Below, piece by piece: positions 52,634-60,896 of a stretch of DNA of 64,000 bases. The stretch is taken from the NCBI RefSeq assembly GCF_021283305.1, contig NZ_JAJSOK010000007.1:1-64000 (forward strand). Direction: 5' to 3'. Made by a program: the position numbers and the translations under genes. Source of the stretch: Pseudonocardia kujensis (GTDB taxonomy: Bacteria > Actinomycetota > Actinomycetes > Mycobacteriales > Pseudonocardiaceae). Under the pieces are notes generated by a model, which saw nothing but the letters and a program-made list of their open reading frames with translations, was not told the DNA's origin and made no database searches. How positions within the stretch are numbered: the first letter of the stretch is position 1; each line of letters starts with the position of its first letter.

Positions 52634-55234
52634 GTGTCCACCACCCGCGCCGAGACACCGGTCGCGCCGAGCGCGCCGGCTGCGCCCCCGACCAGCGGTG
52701 AGGCCGGCGCCATGACGCACCGCCAGGTCCTGCAGGCGCTCTCCGGCATGTTGCTGGCGATGTTCACCGCGTTCCTGTCGGCGACGATCGTCTCGAACGC
52801 GCTGCCGACGATCATCACGGACCTGCACGGCTCGCAGAGCCAGTACACCTGGGTGGTCACCGCGACCCTGCTGTCGTCCACGGCGAGCACCCCGATCTGG
52901 GGCAAGCTGTCCGACCTCTTCTCGAAGAAGCTGCTGGTCCAGCTCGGCATCGTCTTCTACATCGGCGGGTCGATCCTCGCCGGCTTCTCGCACTCGGTCG
53001 ACATCCTGATCGTCTGGCGCGCCGTCCAGGGCCTGGGCCTCGGCGCGCTGCAGTCCCTGATCATGATCGTGATCGCCGCGATGATCAGCCCGCGGGAGCG
53101 CGGCCGCTACACGGGCCCGATCGCCGCGGTCATGTCGCTGGCCACGGTCGCCGGGCCGCTGATCGGCGGCGTGATCGTGGACAGCTCGCTGGGGTGGCGC
53201 TGGTGCTTCTGGGTCGGCGCCCCGTTCGCGGTGGTTGCGCTGGTCGTCGTGCAGCGCACGCTGAACCTGCCCGTGGTCAGGCGCGCGGTGAAGATCGACT
53301 ACCTGGGTGCCGCGCTGATCGCGGCCGGCGTCTGCGACCTGCTCATCTGGGTCACCCTGGCCGGCAACGACTTCGCGTTTGGCTCCGGCACGTCGTGGCT
53401 GCTCGTCGCCATCGGCGTCGTCCTGCTCGGGCTCGCGGTGCTCGTCGAGTCGCGGGCCGCCGAGCCGATCGTCCCGCTGTACCTGTTCAAGGAGCGCACG
53501 ACCACGCTCGCGGTCGTCGCGAGCATCGCCGTCGGCGTCGCGATGTTCGGCGGCGCGGTGTTCCTGGGGCAGTACTTCCAGATCGCGCGGGGCTACTCCC
53601 CGACGGCCTCCGGCCTGCTGACCCTGCCGATGATCATCGGCTCGACGCTCTCGGCGACCGTCTCCGGCATGCTGATCACCAAGCTCGGCAAGTGGAAGGT
53701 CTTCCTCGTCGCCGGCGCGATCCTGATGGTCGGCGGCTTCGGCCTGCTCGCCACGATCGACCACGCCACGAACATCTGGCTCATGGGCCTCTACCTCGCC
53801 GTCCTGGGCCTCGGCCTGGGCATGACCATGCAGAACCTGGTGCTCGCGGTGCAGAACACGGTCAAGGTCGGCGACCTGGGGTCGGCGTCGTCGGTCGTCA
53901 CCTTCTTCCGGTCGCTCGGCGGCACGATCGGTGTCTCGGTGCTGGGCGCGATCCTGGCGACCCGGGTCGCGGACCTCACCACGGAGGGCCTGTCCGCGGC
54001 CGGTGTGCCCGTGACGGGCGCGGGGTCCGGCGAGGTCGGGATCGGCTCGCTCAACGAGCTCCCGGACTTCGTCGGCGACATCGTCCGCGGCGCCTACGGC
54101 GACGCGACCGCCCGGATCTTCCTCGTCGCGGGTGCGCTGGCGATCGTCTCCCTGCTCGCGATCGTGTTCATCAAGGAGGCCCCGCTGCGCACGCTGAGCG
54201 GGATCCAGCAGCAGGCGGAGGCGGACGGGGCGGCTCCCGCACCGGCGCCCGCGGGAGCCGTCGCCGCGGCTGCCGCCCCGGCGGCCGCCGTCGCCGCGCC
54301 GGCCACCGCGGCCGGTCCGGCGGAGCTCCCGGCCGGGCCCCCGACCGACGACCGGGGACGGGGCCGGCACGCCATGCCGCACCCCGTCACCACCGGGCGC
54401 CCCGCCGACCCGGAGGGCGTCGGGCCCGCGATCTACGGCTTCGTCGGCGGCACCGGCGGGGCGGGGATCGGGCACGCCGTCGTCACGCTGACGGCGGGCA
54501 CGGGGGAGCAGGTCGCGCGTGCCGCCACCGACCCGGACGGCGGCTTCGAGTTCCACCTGCCCACCGGCGGCACGTTCCTGCTGGTCGTGTCGGCCGGCAC
54601 GCTGCGGCCCTCCGCGTCGATGGTCGCCGTGGCCGACCGCCCCGTGCGGCACGACGTCACCCTCGGCGGCGGAAGCGAGGTGTCCGGGACGGTGACGCGG
54701 GGCGAGCCCGCCGTCCCGGCCGCCGGGGTCACGGTCACGCTGATCGACGCCCGCGGCGACGTCGCCGGGACCACCCGGACCGACGAGGCCGGCCGCTACC
54801 GGATCGCCGGGGTCTCCTCCGGCGCGTTCACGCTGGCCGCGGCCGGGCCGGGGGTGCCGGTGGCGACCTCGGTGACCCTCGCCGACGGCACCCCGCTGGT
54901 GCACGACGTCGTCCTGCCGAACCGGGCCGAGCTGCGCGGCACCGTCACCGCTGCGAGCAGCGGCCGTGGCGTGCCCGACGCCGTCGCGACCCTCGTGGGG
55001 GCCGACGGGCGCGTGGTCGCGTCGACCAGCACGGACGACGAGGGTGGGTTCGCCTTCGCCGACCTGCCGAGCGGCACCTACACGCTCACCGCGGCCGGGT
55101 ACGCGCCCGACGTGCAGGTCGTCCGGGTCGACCCGGGCTCGACGACCGAGGTCCGGGTCGCGCTCGGCGCCCCCGCTCCCGGCGGGGTCCCGGCGCCGGC
55201 GGACCGCCTGCCGCAGCCGATCGCGGGCGACTGA
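52634..55234 (+). CDS. DHA2 family MFS exporter with C-terminal carboxypeptidase-regulatory-like repeats
   Basis: An 866-residue fusion. Residues about 30-520 form a 14-helix DHA2 (EmrB/QacA) drug:H+ antiporter, with LPTIITDLHGSQSQYTWVVTA and WGKLSDLFSKKLL at the start. A low-complexity Ala/Pro linker (about 525-575) is followed by three beta-sandwich repeats of the carboxypeptidase regulatory-like/SdrD-B type, starting near residues 600, 680 and 764 (IYGFVGG.., SEVSGTVTRG.., AELRGTVTAA..). Each has an internal DxxGxF or DEAGRYRI segment. The tail is expected on the cytoplasmic side, which is odd for this domain. Regulated by the upstream MarR. Confidence 0.9.
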   Translation: MSTTRAETPVAPSAPAAPPTSGEAGAMTHRQVLQALSGMLLAMFTAFLSATIVSNALPTIITDLHGSQSQYTWVVTATLLSSTASTPIWGKLSDLFSKKLLVQLGIVFYIGGSILAGFSHSVDILIVWRAVQGLGLGALQSLIMIVIAAMISPRERGRYTGPIAAVMSLATVAGPLIGGVIVDSSLGWRWCFWVGAPFAVVALVVVQRTLNLPVVRRAVKIDYLGAALIAAGVCDLLIWVTLAGNDFAFGSGTSWLLVAIGVVLLGLAVLVESRAAEPIVPLYLFKERTTTLAVVASIAVGVAMFGGAVFLGQYFQIARGYSPTASGLLTLPMIIGSTLSATVSGMLITKLGKWKVFLVAGAILMVGGFGLLATIDHATNIWLMGLYLAVLGLGLGMTMQNLVLAVQNTVKVGDLGSASSVVTFFRSLGGTIGVSVLGAILATRVADLTTEGLSAAGVPVTGAGSGEVGIGSLNELPDFVGDIVRGAYGDATARIFLVAGALAIVSLLAIVFIKEAPLRTLSGIQQQAEADGAAPAPAPAGAVAAAAAPAAAVAAPATAAGPAELPAGPPTDDRGRGRHAMPHPVTTGRPADPEGVGPAIYGFVGGTGGAGIGHAVVTLTAGTGEQVARAATDPDGGFEFHLPTGGTFLLVVSAGTLRPSASMVAVADRPVRHDVTLGGGSEVSGTVTRGEPAVPAAGVTVTLIDARGDVAGTTRTDEAGRYRIAGVSSGAFTLAAAGPGVPVATSVTLADGTPLVHDVVLPNRAELRGTVTAASSGRGVPDAVATLVGADGRVVASTSTDDEGGFAFADLPSGTYTLTAAGYAPDVQVVRVDPGSTTEVRVALGAPAPGGVPAPADRLPQPIAGD

Positions 55235-55254
55235 CCGTTACGAGGAAGGACAGC

Positions 55255-55283
55255 GGGCCCGGCACCGTGGTGGTGCCGGGCCC
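55255..55283. terminator. Bidirectional terminator, perfect 12-bp stem
   Basis: gggcccggcacc and its exact complement, loop gtggt, between the convergent exporter and Ohr genes. Confidence 0.8.
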
Positions 55284-55310
55284 TCGTGCGTCGGGCGGTC
55301 CGTCAGGCGC

Positions 55311-55733
55311 TCACTCGACGGTGGCGTCGACGGTCACGGGGATGTTGCCGCGGGTGGCGTTCGAGTAGGGGCAGACCTGGTGGGCGGCCTGCACCAGCTC
55401 GTCGGCCGTGGCCTGGTCGACCCCGCCGATCTCGGCGTGCAGGGCGACGGTCAGGGCGAAGCCGCCCTGGTCGTTCGGGCCGATGCCGACCTCGGCGGAG
55501 ACCGACGAGTCGGTGATGTCGATCTTCTTCTGCCGCGCGACGGCCTTCAGCGCACTGTGGAAGCAGGCCGAGTAGCCGGCGGCGAAGAGCTGCTCCGGGT
55601 TGGTGGCGCCACCGGCGCCGCCCATCTCCTTCGGGGTGGCCAGGTCGAAGTCGAGCAGGCCGTCCGACGAGCGGACGTGGCCGTTGCGGGCGTCCCCGCT
55701 GGACATGGCGGCGGCGGTGTAGAGCACCTTCAC
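55311..55733 (-). CDS. ohr: Organic hydroperoxide resistance protein (Ohr/OsmC family)
   Basis: A 140-residue Ohr-type peroxidase that reduces organic hydroperoxides. The redox cysteines are in GYSACFHSAL near residue 58 and QVCPYSNATRGN near residue 119, the exact Ohr pattern. VLYTAAAMSSGDARNGHVRS is the typical Ohr start. The GTG at 55733 has GAGGAG 7 bases upstream. It is divergent from a TetR regulator rather than the usual OhrR of the MarR family, sharing two near-identical operators. Confidence 0.94.
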   Translation of the reverse strand: MKVLYTAAAMSSGDARNGHVRSSDGLLDFDLATPKEMGGAGGATNPEQLFAAGYSACFHSALKAVARQKKIDITDSSVSAEVGIGPNDQGGFALTVALHAEIGGVDQATADELVQAAHQVCPYSNATRGNIPVTVDATVE

Positions 55734-55748
55734 GATCGACTCCTCGGT

Positions 55749-55817
55749 AGAACGAACGGTCCTTCTTGGACGTCGACTCTGGCACGGGACGCCGAGAAAT
55801 GCAAGACCGATCGTTCT
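55749..55817. promoter_or_regulatory. Pair of inverted TetR-type operators in the ohr/tetR promoter
   Basis: agaacgaacggtc (55749-55761) and gaccgatcgttct (55805-55817) are inverted copies of each other with one mismatch at the centre. Each is near-palindromic (AGAACGA-TCGGTCT). They lie next to the divergent starts of ohr and tetR. Confidence 0.7.
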
Positions 55818-55835
55818 GTCTGTTACCGTGGTGGC

Positions 55836-56423
55836 ATGCCTGCGCGGCTCTCCGACTCCCCGACCCACGACCGGACGTCCGGGCGCTCCGAGGCGCGGGA
55901 GCGGCTGCTGCGCACCGCGTGCGCCCTGTTCTACGGCGAGGGTATCCGCGCCGTGGGCGTCGACCGGGTGATCGGCGAGGCCGCGGTCACGCGCGCCACC
56001 TTCTACCGGCACTTCCCGAGCAAGGACGACCTGGTCGTCGCCTACCTGCGGTCGGTGGACGAGGCGGTCCGCGCGATCGCCGAGGGCGCGCCCGAGGGGC
56101 GGGAGCGGCTCCGGGCCGTGATCGGGGAGATGGGGGAGCAGGCGTGTTCCCCAGGCTTCCGCGGGTGCGCGTTCATCAACGCGGCCGCGGAGTACCCCGA
56201 CCCGGACAGTCGCGTGCACCGGGCGGTCGCGGAGCACCGGGCGTGGCTTGCGGCGCTGTTCGTGCGCGAGCTCGGGGTCGCCGGACATCCGGACCCCGAG
56301 CAGGCCGCGGCGCACCTGATGATGCTGCGGGACGGGGCGATGGTCGCGGGCTACCTGGCCGACGCGGCGCGGGCCCGGGAGACCCTGGTCCGGGGGCTCG
56401 AGGGTCTGCTCGAGCAGGCCTGA
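55836..56423 (+). CDS. TetR/AcrR family regulator of ohr
   Basis: A 195-residue TetR regulator: RLLRTACALFYGEGIRAVGV, DRVIGEAAVTRATFYRHFPSKDDLVVAYL. The C-terminal part has a Cys-containing segment QACSPGFRGCAFINAAAEYP typical of a group of TetR_C_33-like proteins that have two cysteines and may sense redox or electrophiles. It is divergent from ohr across paired operators and is the obvious regulator. The ATG at 55836 is preceded by weak ribosome-site sequence. Confidence 0.92.
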   Translation: MPARLSDSPTHDRTSGRSEARERLLRTACALFYGEGIRAVGVDRVIGEAAVTRATFYRHFPSKDDLVVAYLRSVDEAVRAIAEGAPEGRERLRAVIGEMGEQACSPGFRGCAFINAAAEYPDPDSRVHRAVAEHRAWLAALFVRELGVAGHPDPEQAAAHLMMLRDGAMVAGYLADAARARETLVRGLEGLLEQA

Positions 56424-56474
56424 GCGGCCGGTCGGAGCCTCGTGCGACGCCGTCCGGCGTGGTGCGACGGCGGT

Positions 56475-56848
56475 TGATCGCTGGTCCTGGACGGCAAGGG
56501 CCGATTTCCGACGTTCCGGGTCCGGCTCGGGTGATCTTGGTGGGCGGGACGGGTCCGGACGCCGGGTGGTCGTGCGGCGGGCGGCGCGGCACGGGTGGCC
56601 ACGGCTGAGGGGTCGCGGCGACGATGATCAGCGACCCTGGACGGCGAGGGTCGGTTTTCGACGTTCCGGGTCCCGCTCGGGTGATCTTGGTGGGCGGGAC
56701 GGGTCCGGACGCCGGGTGGTCGGCCGCCGGGAGTTCCAGCGCGGATGTCGCGGCTGAGCGGGCATGTCGAGCAGTGATCAGCTGCTGTGGGTGGAGAGGG
56801 TCGGAATTCGACCCTCCCGCTCCGGAAACGAGGATCACGGCGGCTCGC
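56475..56848. repeat. 150-bp tandem intergenic repeat (2.5 copies)
   Basis: Copies begin at 56475, 56625 and 56775, exactly 150 bp apart. The first two share cgacgttccgggtc and ctcgggtgatcttggtgggc and gacgggtccggacgccggg with few changes; the third is diverged and stops near 56848. It fills the gap between tetR and the amidohydrolase stop. Because 150 is divisible by three, an open frame runs through on the minus strand (HPASGPVPPTKITRAGPGTS repeats), but there is no start, ribosome site or known family. I read it as an intergenic repeat. Confidence 0.85.
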
Positions 56849-58183
56849 TCAGCCCCCGTACACCCACCGCCCGCCGATCACCGTCCCTCGCACGAGCGCG
56901 GCGGAGGGGGTGGCGAGAGCCGGGGCGAGGGGGCGGTGCAGCAGGACGAGATCGGCGGAGGCGCCGGGGGAGACCCGGCGGGGCGGGCCCCCGGGGTCGT
57001 CGGGCGGGGCGAGGTAGGCCTCGACCGCCTGCCGCGCCTCGACGGCCTCACCACGGCCGAGCGGTGCACCGTCGGGGGTGCGGCGGGTCGTCGCCGCGGC
57101 GATCACCGCCCACGGGTCGACCGGGCCGTAGGGGGCGTCGGAGGAGAACGCGACCCCCACGCCCGCGTCCAGCAGGCTCCGGCACCGGTAGAGGTCCGCG
57201 TGCTCCTCGGCCGGGACCTCCCGCCGGAAGAGGTCGCCCCGGTCGGCCAGGAACCCCGGCTGCGTGACGACGGCGAGCCCCCGCAGCGCCGGGACCAGGT
57301 CCTCCGGCACCAGCGCTGCGTGCTCGACCCGGTCCGCGGGCTGTCGCCCGGCCTCGTCGAGCGCGGCCAGCAGCAGCACCAGCGACTCGCGGGTCACGCT
57401 GTGCACGGCGACCCCGCGCCCGGCCGCGTGCGCCTCGCGGATCCGCGCCACCAGCGCGTCGAACGGCGGCAGACCGGAGTCGGCGAGCACGATCTTCAGC
57501 GGGCCGACCGCGGCCCCGGGCGGCGTGGTCGCCCCGACCGGCAGCCCGAGCAGCGTCACCCGCTGCGGCATCGCCGTCAGCGCCCGTGCGGCGGCCTCGG
57601 AGAGATCGGGCGTCGCGTCCGTGACGGCCGTGATCCCGTAGCCCGCCAGCTCGGTGCCGAGGGCGGACAGGTCCGGGAGCCCGGAGCCGGGGAGCCGCGC
57701 ACGGAGCCAGTCGTCGGCGCGGAACAGCCGGCCGGTCGGGGTGCCGTCGGCCGCCCGCTCCACGCCGGGATGGTCGAGCGGGCCGAGCGCCGCGAGCGCG
57801 AGCGAGTTCAGGACCCACAGCGCCCCGCTGCGGTGCTGCACCCGGACCGGACGGTCGGCGTGCAGGGCGTCGAGCCCACGGACGTCGAGGTCGTCGCCGG
57901 GATATCCGGTGCCCCGCACCCATCCGTGCGCGTCGGCCCGGGCCGCGGCCAGCGCCGCGGCGAGGTCGGGCACCGAGCAGTCGACCGAGCGGCGGGCCGC
58001 GGCGAGCGCGTGCAGGTGCAGATGGTGGTCGACGAGGCCGGGCAGGAGGGCACCCCCGCCGCAGTCGACCGCGGGCCCGCGCAGCGTCCCGACGGGCGAC
58101 AGCGCGGCCACCAGCCCCTCCCGCACGAGGACGTCGACCCGCTCGCCGTCGACCTCGGCGTCGCGCAGGAGGAGGCCGGTCAC
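56849..58183 (-). CDS. Amidohydrolase (YtcJ-like/Amidohydro_3 type)
   Basis: A 444-residue amidohydrolase. The metal-binding motif DHHLHLHAL is near residue 50, followed by the later metal or catalytic His/Asp in AVHSVTRES, RVEHAALV and SDAPYGPVDPW. These fit a hydrolase of the Amidohydro_3 group (exoenzyme type). The protein starts at GTG 58183, overlapping the CoA transferase stop as GTGA, so the two enzymes are coupled. Substrate unknown. Confidence 0.88.
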   Translation of the reverse strand: MTGLLLRDAEVDGERVDVLVREGLVAALSPVGTLRGPAVDCGGGALLPGLVDHHLHLHALAAARRSVDCSVPDLAAALAAARADAHGWVRGTGYPGDDLDVRGLDALHADRPVRVQHRSGALWVLNSLALAALGPLDHPGVERAADGTPTGRLFRADDWLRARLPGSGLPDLSALGTELAGYGITAVTDATPDLSEAAARALTAMPQRVTLLGLPVGATTPPGAAVGPLKIVLADSGLPPFDALVARIREAHAAGRGVAVHSVTRESLVLLLAALDEAGRQPADRVEHAALVPEDLVPALRGLAVVTQPGFLADRGDLFRREVPAEEHADLYRCRSLLDAGVGVAFSSDAPYGPVDPWAVIAAATTRRTPDGAPLGRGEAVEARQAVEAYLAPPDDPGGPPRRVSPGASADLVLLHRPLAPALATPSAALVRGTVIGGRWVYGG

Positions 58184-59352
58184 CGGATCCCCAGCTCGGC
58201 GAGGACGGCCGCGGTGTCGGTGCCGGGACCCGGCGCGGGTCCCGGCACCGGGCGGGCGCGGGGCGCCGCGACCGGCACCGGGCCGGAGAGCGTGTCGACC
58301 ACCCAGCCAGCACCCTCCCGGCGGGCGCACCCGCCGGGGCTGCCGTCGAGCGTCCGGGCGACGACCTCGGTCATCGCCACGTCGTGCAGCACGCCCGGCG
58401 CGGTGAGGGCCAGGGCCGCCGCGGTGAGCCCGGTCAGCGGATCGGCGAGGGCGTCGCCGGCGAAGACGGGCCGACCGGCGGCGTCGTGGGCGACGAGCCC
58501 GGCCGAGGCCGCGACGTCGTCGCCGAACCCGATCCGGTTCGACGCCCGGCCCGCCGCGGTGATCGAGATCCAGGTGGCGCCCCGCGCGACCGCCGCCTCG
58601 GCGTCGAGCCCGAAGCCGCGCAGGGCCCGCGGCCGGGAGGCCTCGATCACCACGTCGGCCGCTTCCACCAGCGAGGCGAGCGCGTGCCGATCACCGGGCG
58701 CGGACGGGTCGAGCACGACCGACCGCTCCCCGGCGTGCAGGAGCGCGTGGAACCGCGGCTCGCCCCGGCGGGCGCCGTCGGGCCGCGTCGGCGTCTCCAC
58801 CGTGACCACCCGGGCACCGGCCCGCGCGAGCAGGTGCGCACAGAGCGGACCCGCCCACAACGCCCCGAACGACACGACGAGGCGGCCGGCCAGCGAGCGC
58901 GGCGCTCCGACCGACCACGCGCCGCACGGCGCGGGCCGCACCGGCGCCGCCGCCACTCCCAGCAGCTCGGCGCGCTCGGCGAGGTCCCGGGCGGGCATCC
59001 GGGCCAGGGCGGCGGTGAGCAGCGGCCAGGGATCGTCGTCGGGCAGCGGGTGCTCGACCAGGGCGCCGAGCAGGGCCGGGTCGTCCGGCCGGGCGCACGA
59101 CACGGCGGCCCAGCCGTCGGCGATCGGCAGGAGCCGGCAGCTCCCGCCGACCGACACCCGGCCGGCCCGCCGGTGTCCGGTGAAGGCGGCGCGCTCCCCG
59201 AGCAGGGCGGCCCCGTCGACGCCGAACAGGGACCCCAGATCGGCGGCGGTCGACGCGGCGCGGCCCGGGGGGACCAGGGGAGGACCGTCCGGATGGCCGG
59301 TCAGGGGGACGACGCCCGACGCCGCCCAGTCCGCTGCGGCGTCGGTCCCCAC
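58180..59352 (-). CDS. CaiB/BaiF-type CoA transferase with rearranged domain order
   Basis: A 390-residue class III CoA transferase. Residues about 150-390 hold what is normally the N-terminal core (SLAGRLVVSFGALWAGPLCAHLLARAGARVVTVE, LRGFGLDAE, WISITAAGR), whereas residues 1-150 resemble the part usually found later. This suggests a circularly permuted or domain-swapped member, seen also in mycobacterial relatives. The usual catalytic Asp is not obvious. It is in an operon with the amidohydrolase and divergent from a crotonase, so all three may act on one acyl-CoA. GTG start at 59352. Confidence 0.78.
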   Translation of the reverse strand: MGTDAAADWAASGVVPLTGHPDGPPLVPPGRAASTAADLGSLFGVDGAALLGERAAFTGHRRAGRVSVGGSCRLLPIADGWAAVSCARPDDPALLGALVEHPLPDDDPWPLLTAALARMPARDLAERAELLGVAAAPVRPAPCGAWSVGAPRSLAGRLVVSFGALWAGPLCAHLLARAGARVVTVETPTRPDGARRGEPRFHALLHAGERSVVLDPSAPGDRHALASLVEAADVVIEASRPRALRGFGLDAEAAVARGATWISITAAGRASNRIGFGDDVAASAGLVAHDAAGRPVFAGDALADPLTGLTAAALALTAPGVLHDVAMTEVVARTLDGSPGGCARREGAGWVVDTLSGPVPVAAPRARPVPGPAPGPGTDTAAVLAELGIR

Positions 59353-59396
59353 GCCCGCACCCTAATCGCTGGTCGCGAGGCTAGGCTCGGTCCGCC

Positions 59397-60452
59397 ATGA
59401 CCCCGCCCGTGATCCGCCCCGCCGACCTCGCCGACCAGGGTCCGCTGCTCGGCGCGGACGCCCGTGTCGACGGCCCGCTCGTGGGCGTCGACCTCACCGG
59501 CCCGCCGACCGACGTCGGGCGCCTCGCCCGGATCGCGCAGGAGTCGGACCGGATCCTGGTCGGCGTGGGGGAGCCCGGCCCCGGCTGGACGCCCCTGGTC
59601 CGGGCCCTGGCGCTCACGCTGGTGCCGGTGGGGTGCGACGGCGGCCCGGAGCTCGTCGGCGTCCCCGATCCGGCCGCGGCGCTGGCGGGGTTGCACGCCG
59701 CGGCGGAGGCGAACCCGCAGGCCGCGACCGTCCTGGCCGGGTTGCTGCGCTGGTCCGGCACCCTGCCGGTCCCCGCGGCGCTCGACGCCGAGTCCTTCGC
59801 CTACTCCACGCTGCTCGGCGGGCCGGAGTTCCGTGCCTGGCTCGCCCGCCGCGGGCCGCGGCCGCAGCCCCCGACCGTCGACGAACCCGTGCGGATCGCG
59901 CGGGCCGGCCGCGTCCTGCACCTCACGCTCGACCGGCCCGAGCGGCGCAACGCCTACGGCCGGCAGCTGCGCGACGCCCTCGTCGGCGGGCTCGACCTGG
60001 CCCTGCTGGACCCGGACGTCGAGCAGGTGGTGATCGACGGCGAGGGCCCGGCCTTCTGCGCCGGCGGCGACCTCGACGAGTTCGGCACGGCCCCCGACCC
60101 GGCCACGGCACACCTGGTCCGGACCCGTGCGGGCGCCGCCCGGCCCGTGCACGCCCTGCGCGACCGCGTCGAGGTCCGGCTGCACGGGCCGTGCGTGGGC
60201 GCCGGGATCGAGGTGGCGGCGTTCGCGGGGCACGTCGTGGCGGCGCCGGACACGACCGTCCGGCTGCCCGAGGTCGGGATGGGGCTCGTCCCCGGCGCCG
60301 GCGGCACGGTGAGCCTTCCGCGGCGCATCGGCCGGTGGCGCACCCTGTACCTCGCCCTGTCCGGCGCGCCCTGCGACGCGACGACGGCCCTGCGCTGGGG
60401 CCTCGTCGACGCCGTCGCCGCGCAGTGCCAGGCTGACGCCCATGAGCCGTGA
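59397..60452 (+). CDS. Enoyl-CoA hydratase/isomerase family protein with N-terminal extension
   Basis: A 351-residue crotonase. The catalytic fold starts at about residue 163 (VLHLTLDRPERRNAYGRQL). GPAFCAGGDLDEFG supplies the oxyanion hole and GAGIEVAAFAGHVVAAPD the second part. The first 160 residues (RPADLADQGPLLGADARV, DRILVGVGEPGPGW) are unlike a standard crotonase and may be a degenerate second domain. It is divergent from the CoA transferase with only 44 bp between, so shares its promoter region. Substrate unknown. Confidence 0.85.
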   Translation: MTPPVIRPADLADQGPLLGADARVDGPLVGVDLTGPPTDVGRLARIAQESDRILVGVGEPGPGWTPLVRALALTLVPVGCDGGPELVGVPDPAAALAGLHAAAEANPQAATVLAGLLRWSGTLPVPAALDAESFAYSTLLGGPEFRAWLARRGPRPQPPTVDEPVRIARAGRVLHLTLDRPERRNAYGRQLRDALVGGLDLALLDPDVEQVVIDGEGPAFCAGGDLDEFGTAPDPATAHLVRTRAGAARPVHALRDRVEVRLHGPCVGAGIEVAAFAGHVVAAPDTTVRLPEVGMGLVPGAGGTVSLPRRIGRWRTLYLALSGAPCDATTALRWGLVDAVAAQCQADAHEP

Positions 60453-60876
60453 CGACAACGGGCCGGACGTGGACACCGACCAGCTCGAACCCGAGGACAC
60501 GCTGGACTACCGCGGGGTGGAGGACGTCCTCGACGAGGGCTACTCGCCGCCGGAGCGCCCGTGGGCCGTCGACGACTTCGGGGTCACGCCGGCCGACGAG
60601 CACACCGGCGAGGACCTCGACCACCGGCTGGCCCGCGAGGTGCCCGACGACTGGGGCGACGACGAGGACGCGGACTGGGAGTCCGACACCTCGGACACCG
60701 ACGGCGAGCTGCGCGACGACCAGGTCGGCGACCCGCGCGCGGGGCGTCTCGTCGACGCGGCCGAGGGCGGCGTCTCGGACACCGACCCCGACGCCTGGGC
60801 CCGCGACGTCGGCATCGACGGGGCCGCCGCCTCGGCCGAGGAGGCCGCGGTCCACGTCGTCGACGACGAGGAGTAG
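60442..60876 (+). CDS. DUF5709 domain-containing protein
   Basis: A 144-residue very acidic protein: DTDQLEPEDTLDYRGVEDVLDEGYSPPERPW and VDDFGVTPADEHTGEDLDHRLAREVPD are the conserved segments of actinobacterial DUF5709. No function is known. It begins inside the last codons of the crotonase gene (11-bp overlap), which may mean coupling but the two families are not otherwise linked. Confidence 0.88.
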   Translation: MSRDDNGPDVDTDQLEPEDTLDYRGVEDVLDEGYSPPERPWAVDDFGVTPADEHTGEDLDHRLAREVPDDWGDDEDADWESDTSDTDGELRDDQVGDPRAGRLVDAAEGGVSDTDPDAWARDVGIDGAAASAEEAAVHVVDDEE

Positions 60877-60896
60877 CGGTCGTCGCCCGACCGTGG

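Noticed and set aside
56176..56838. Minus-strand frame across the 150-bp repeat
   Set aside because: It stays open only because 150 is a multiple of three and GC is high; it overlaps the TetR gene antisense and has no start signal.
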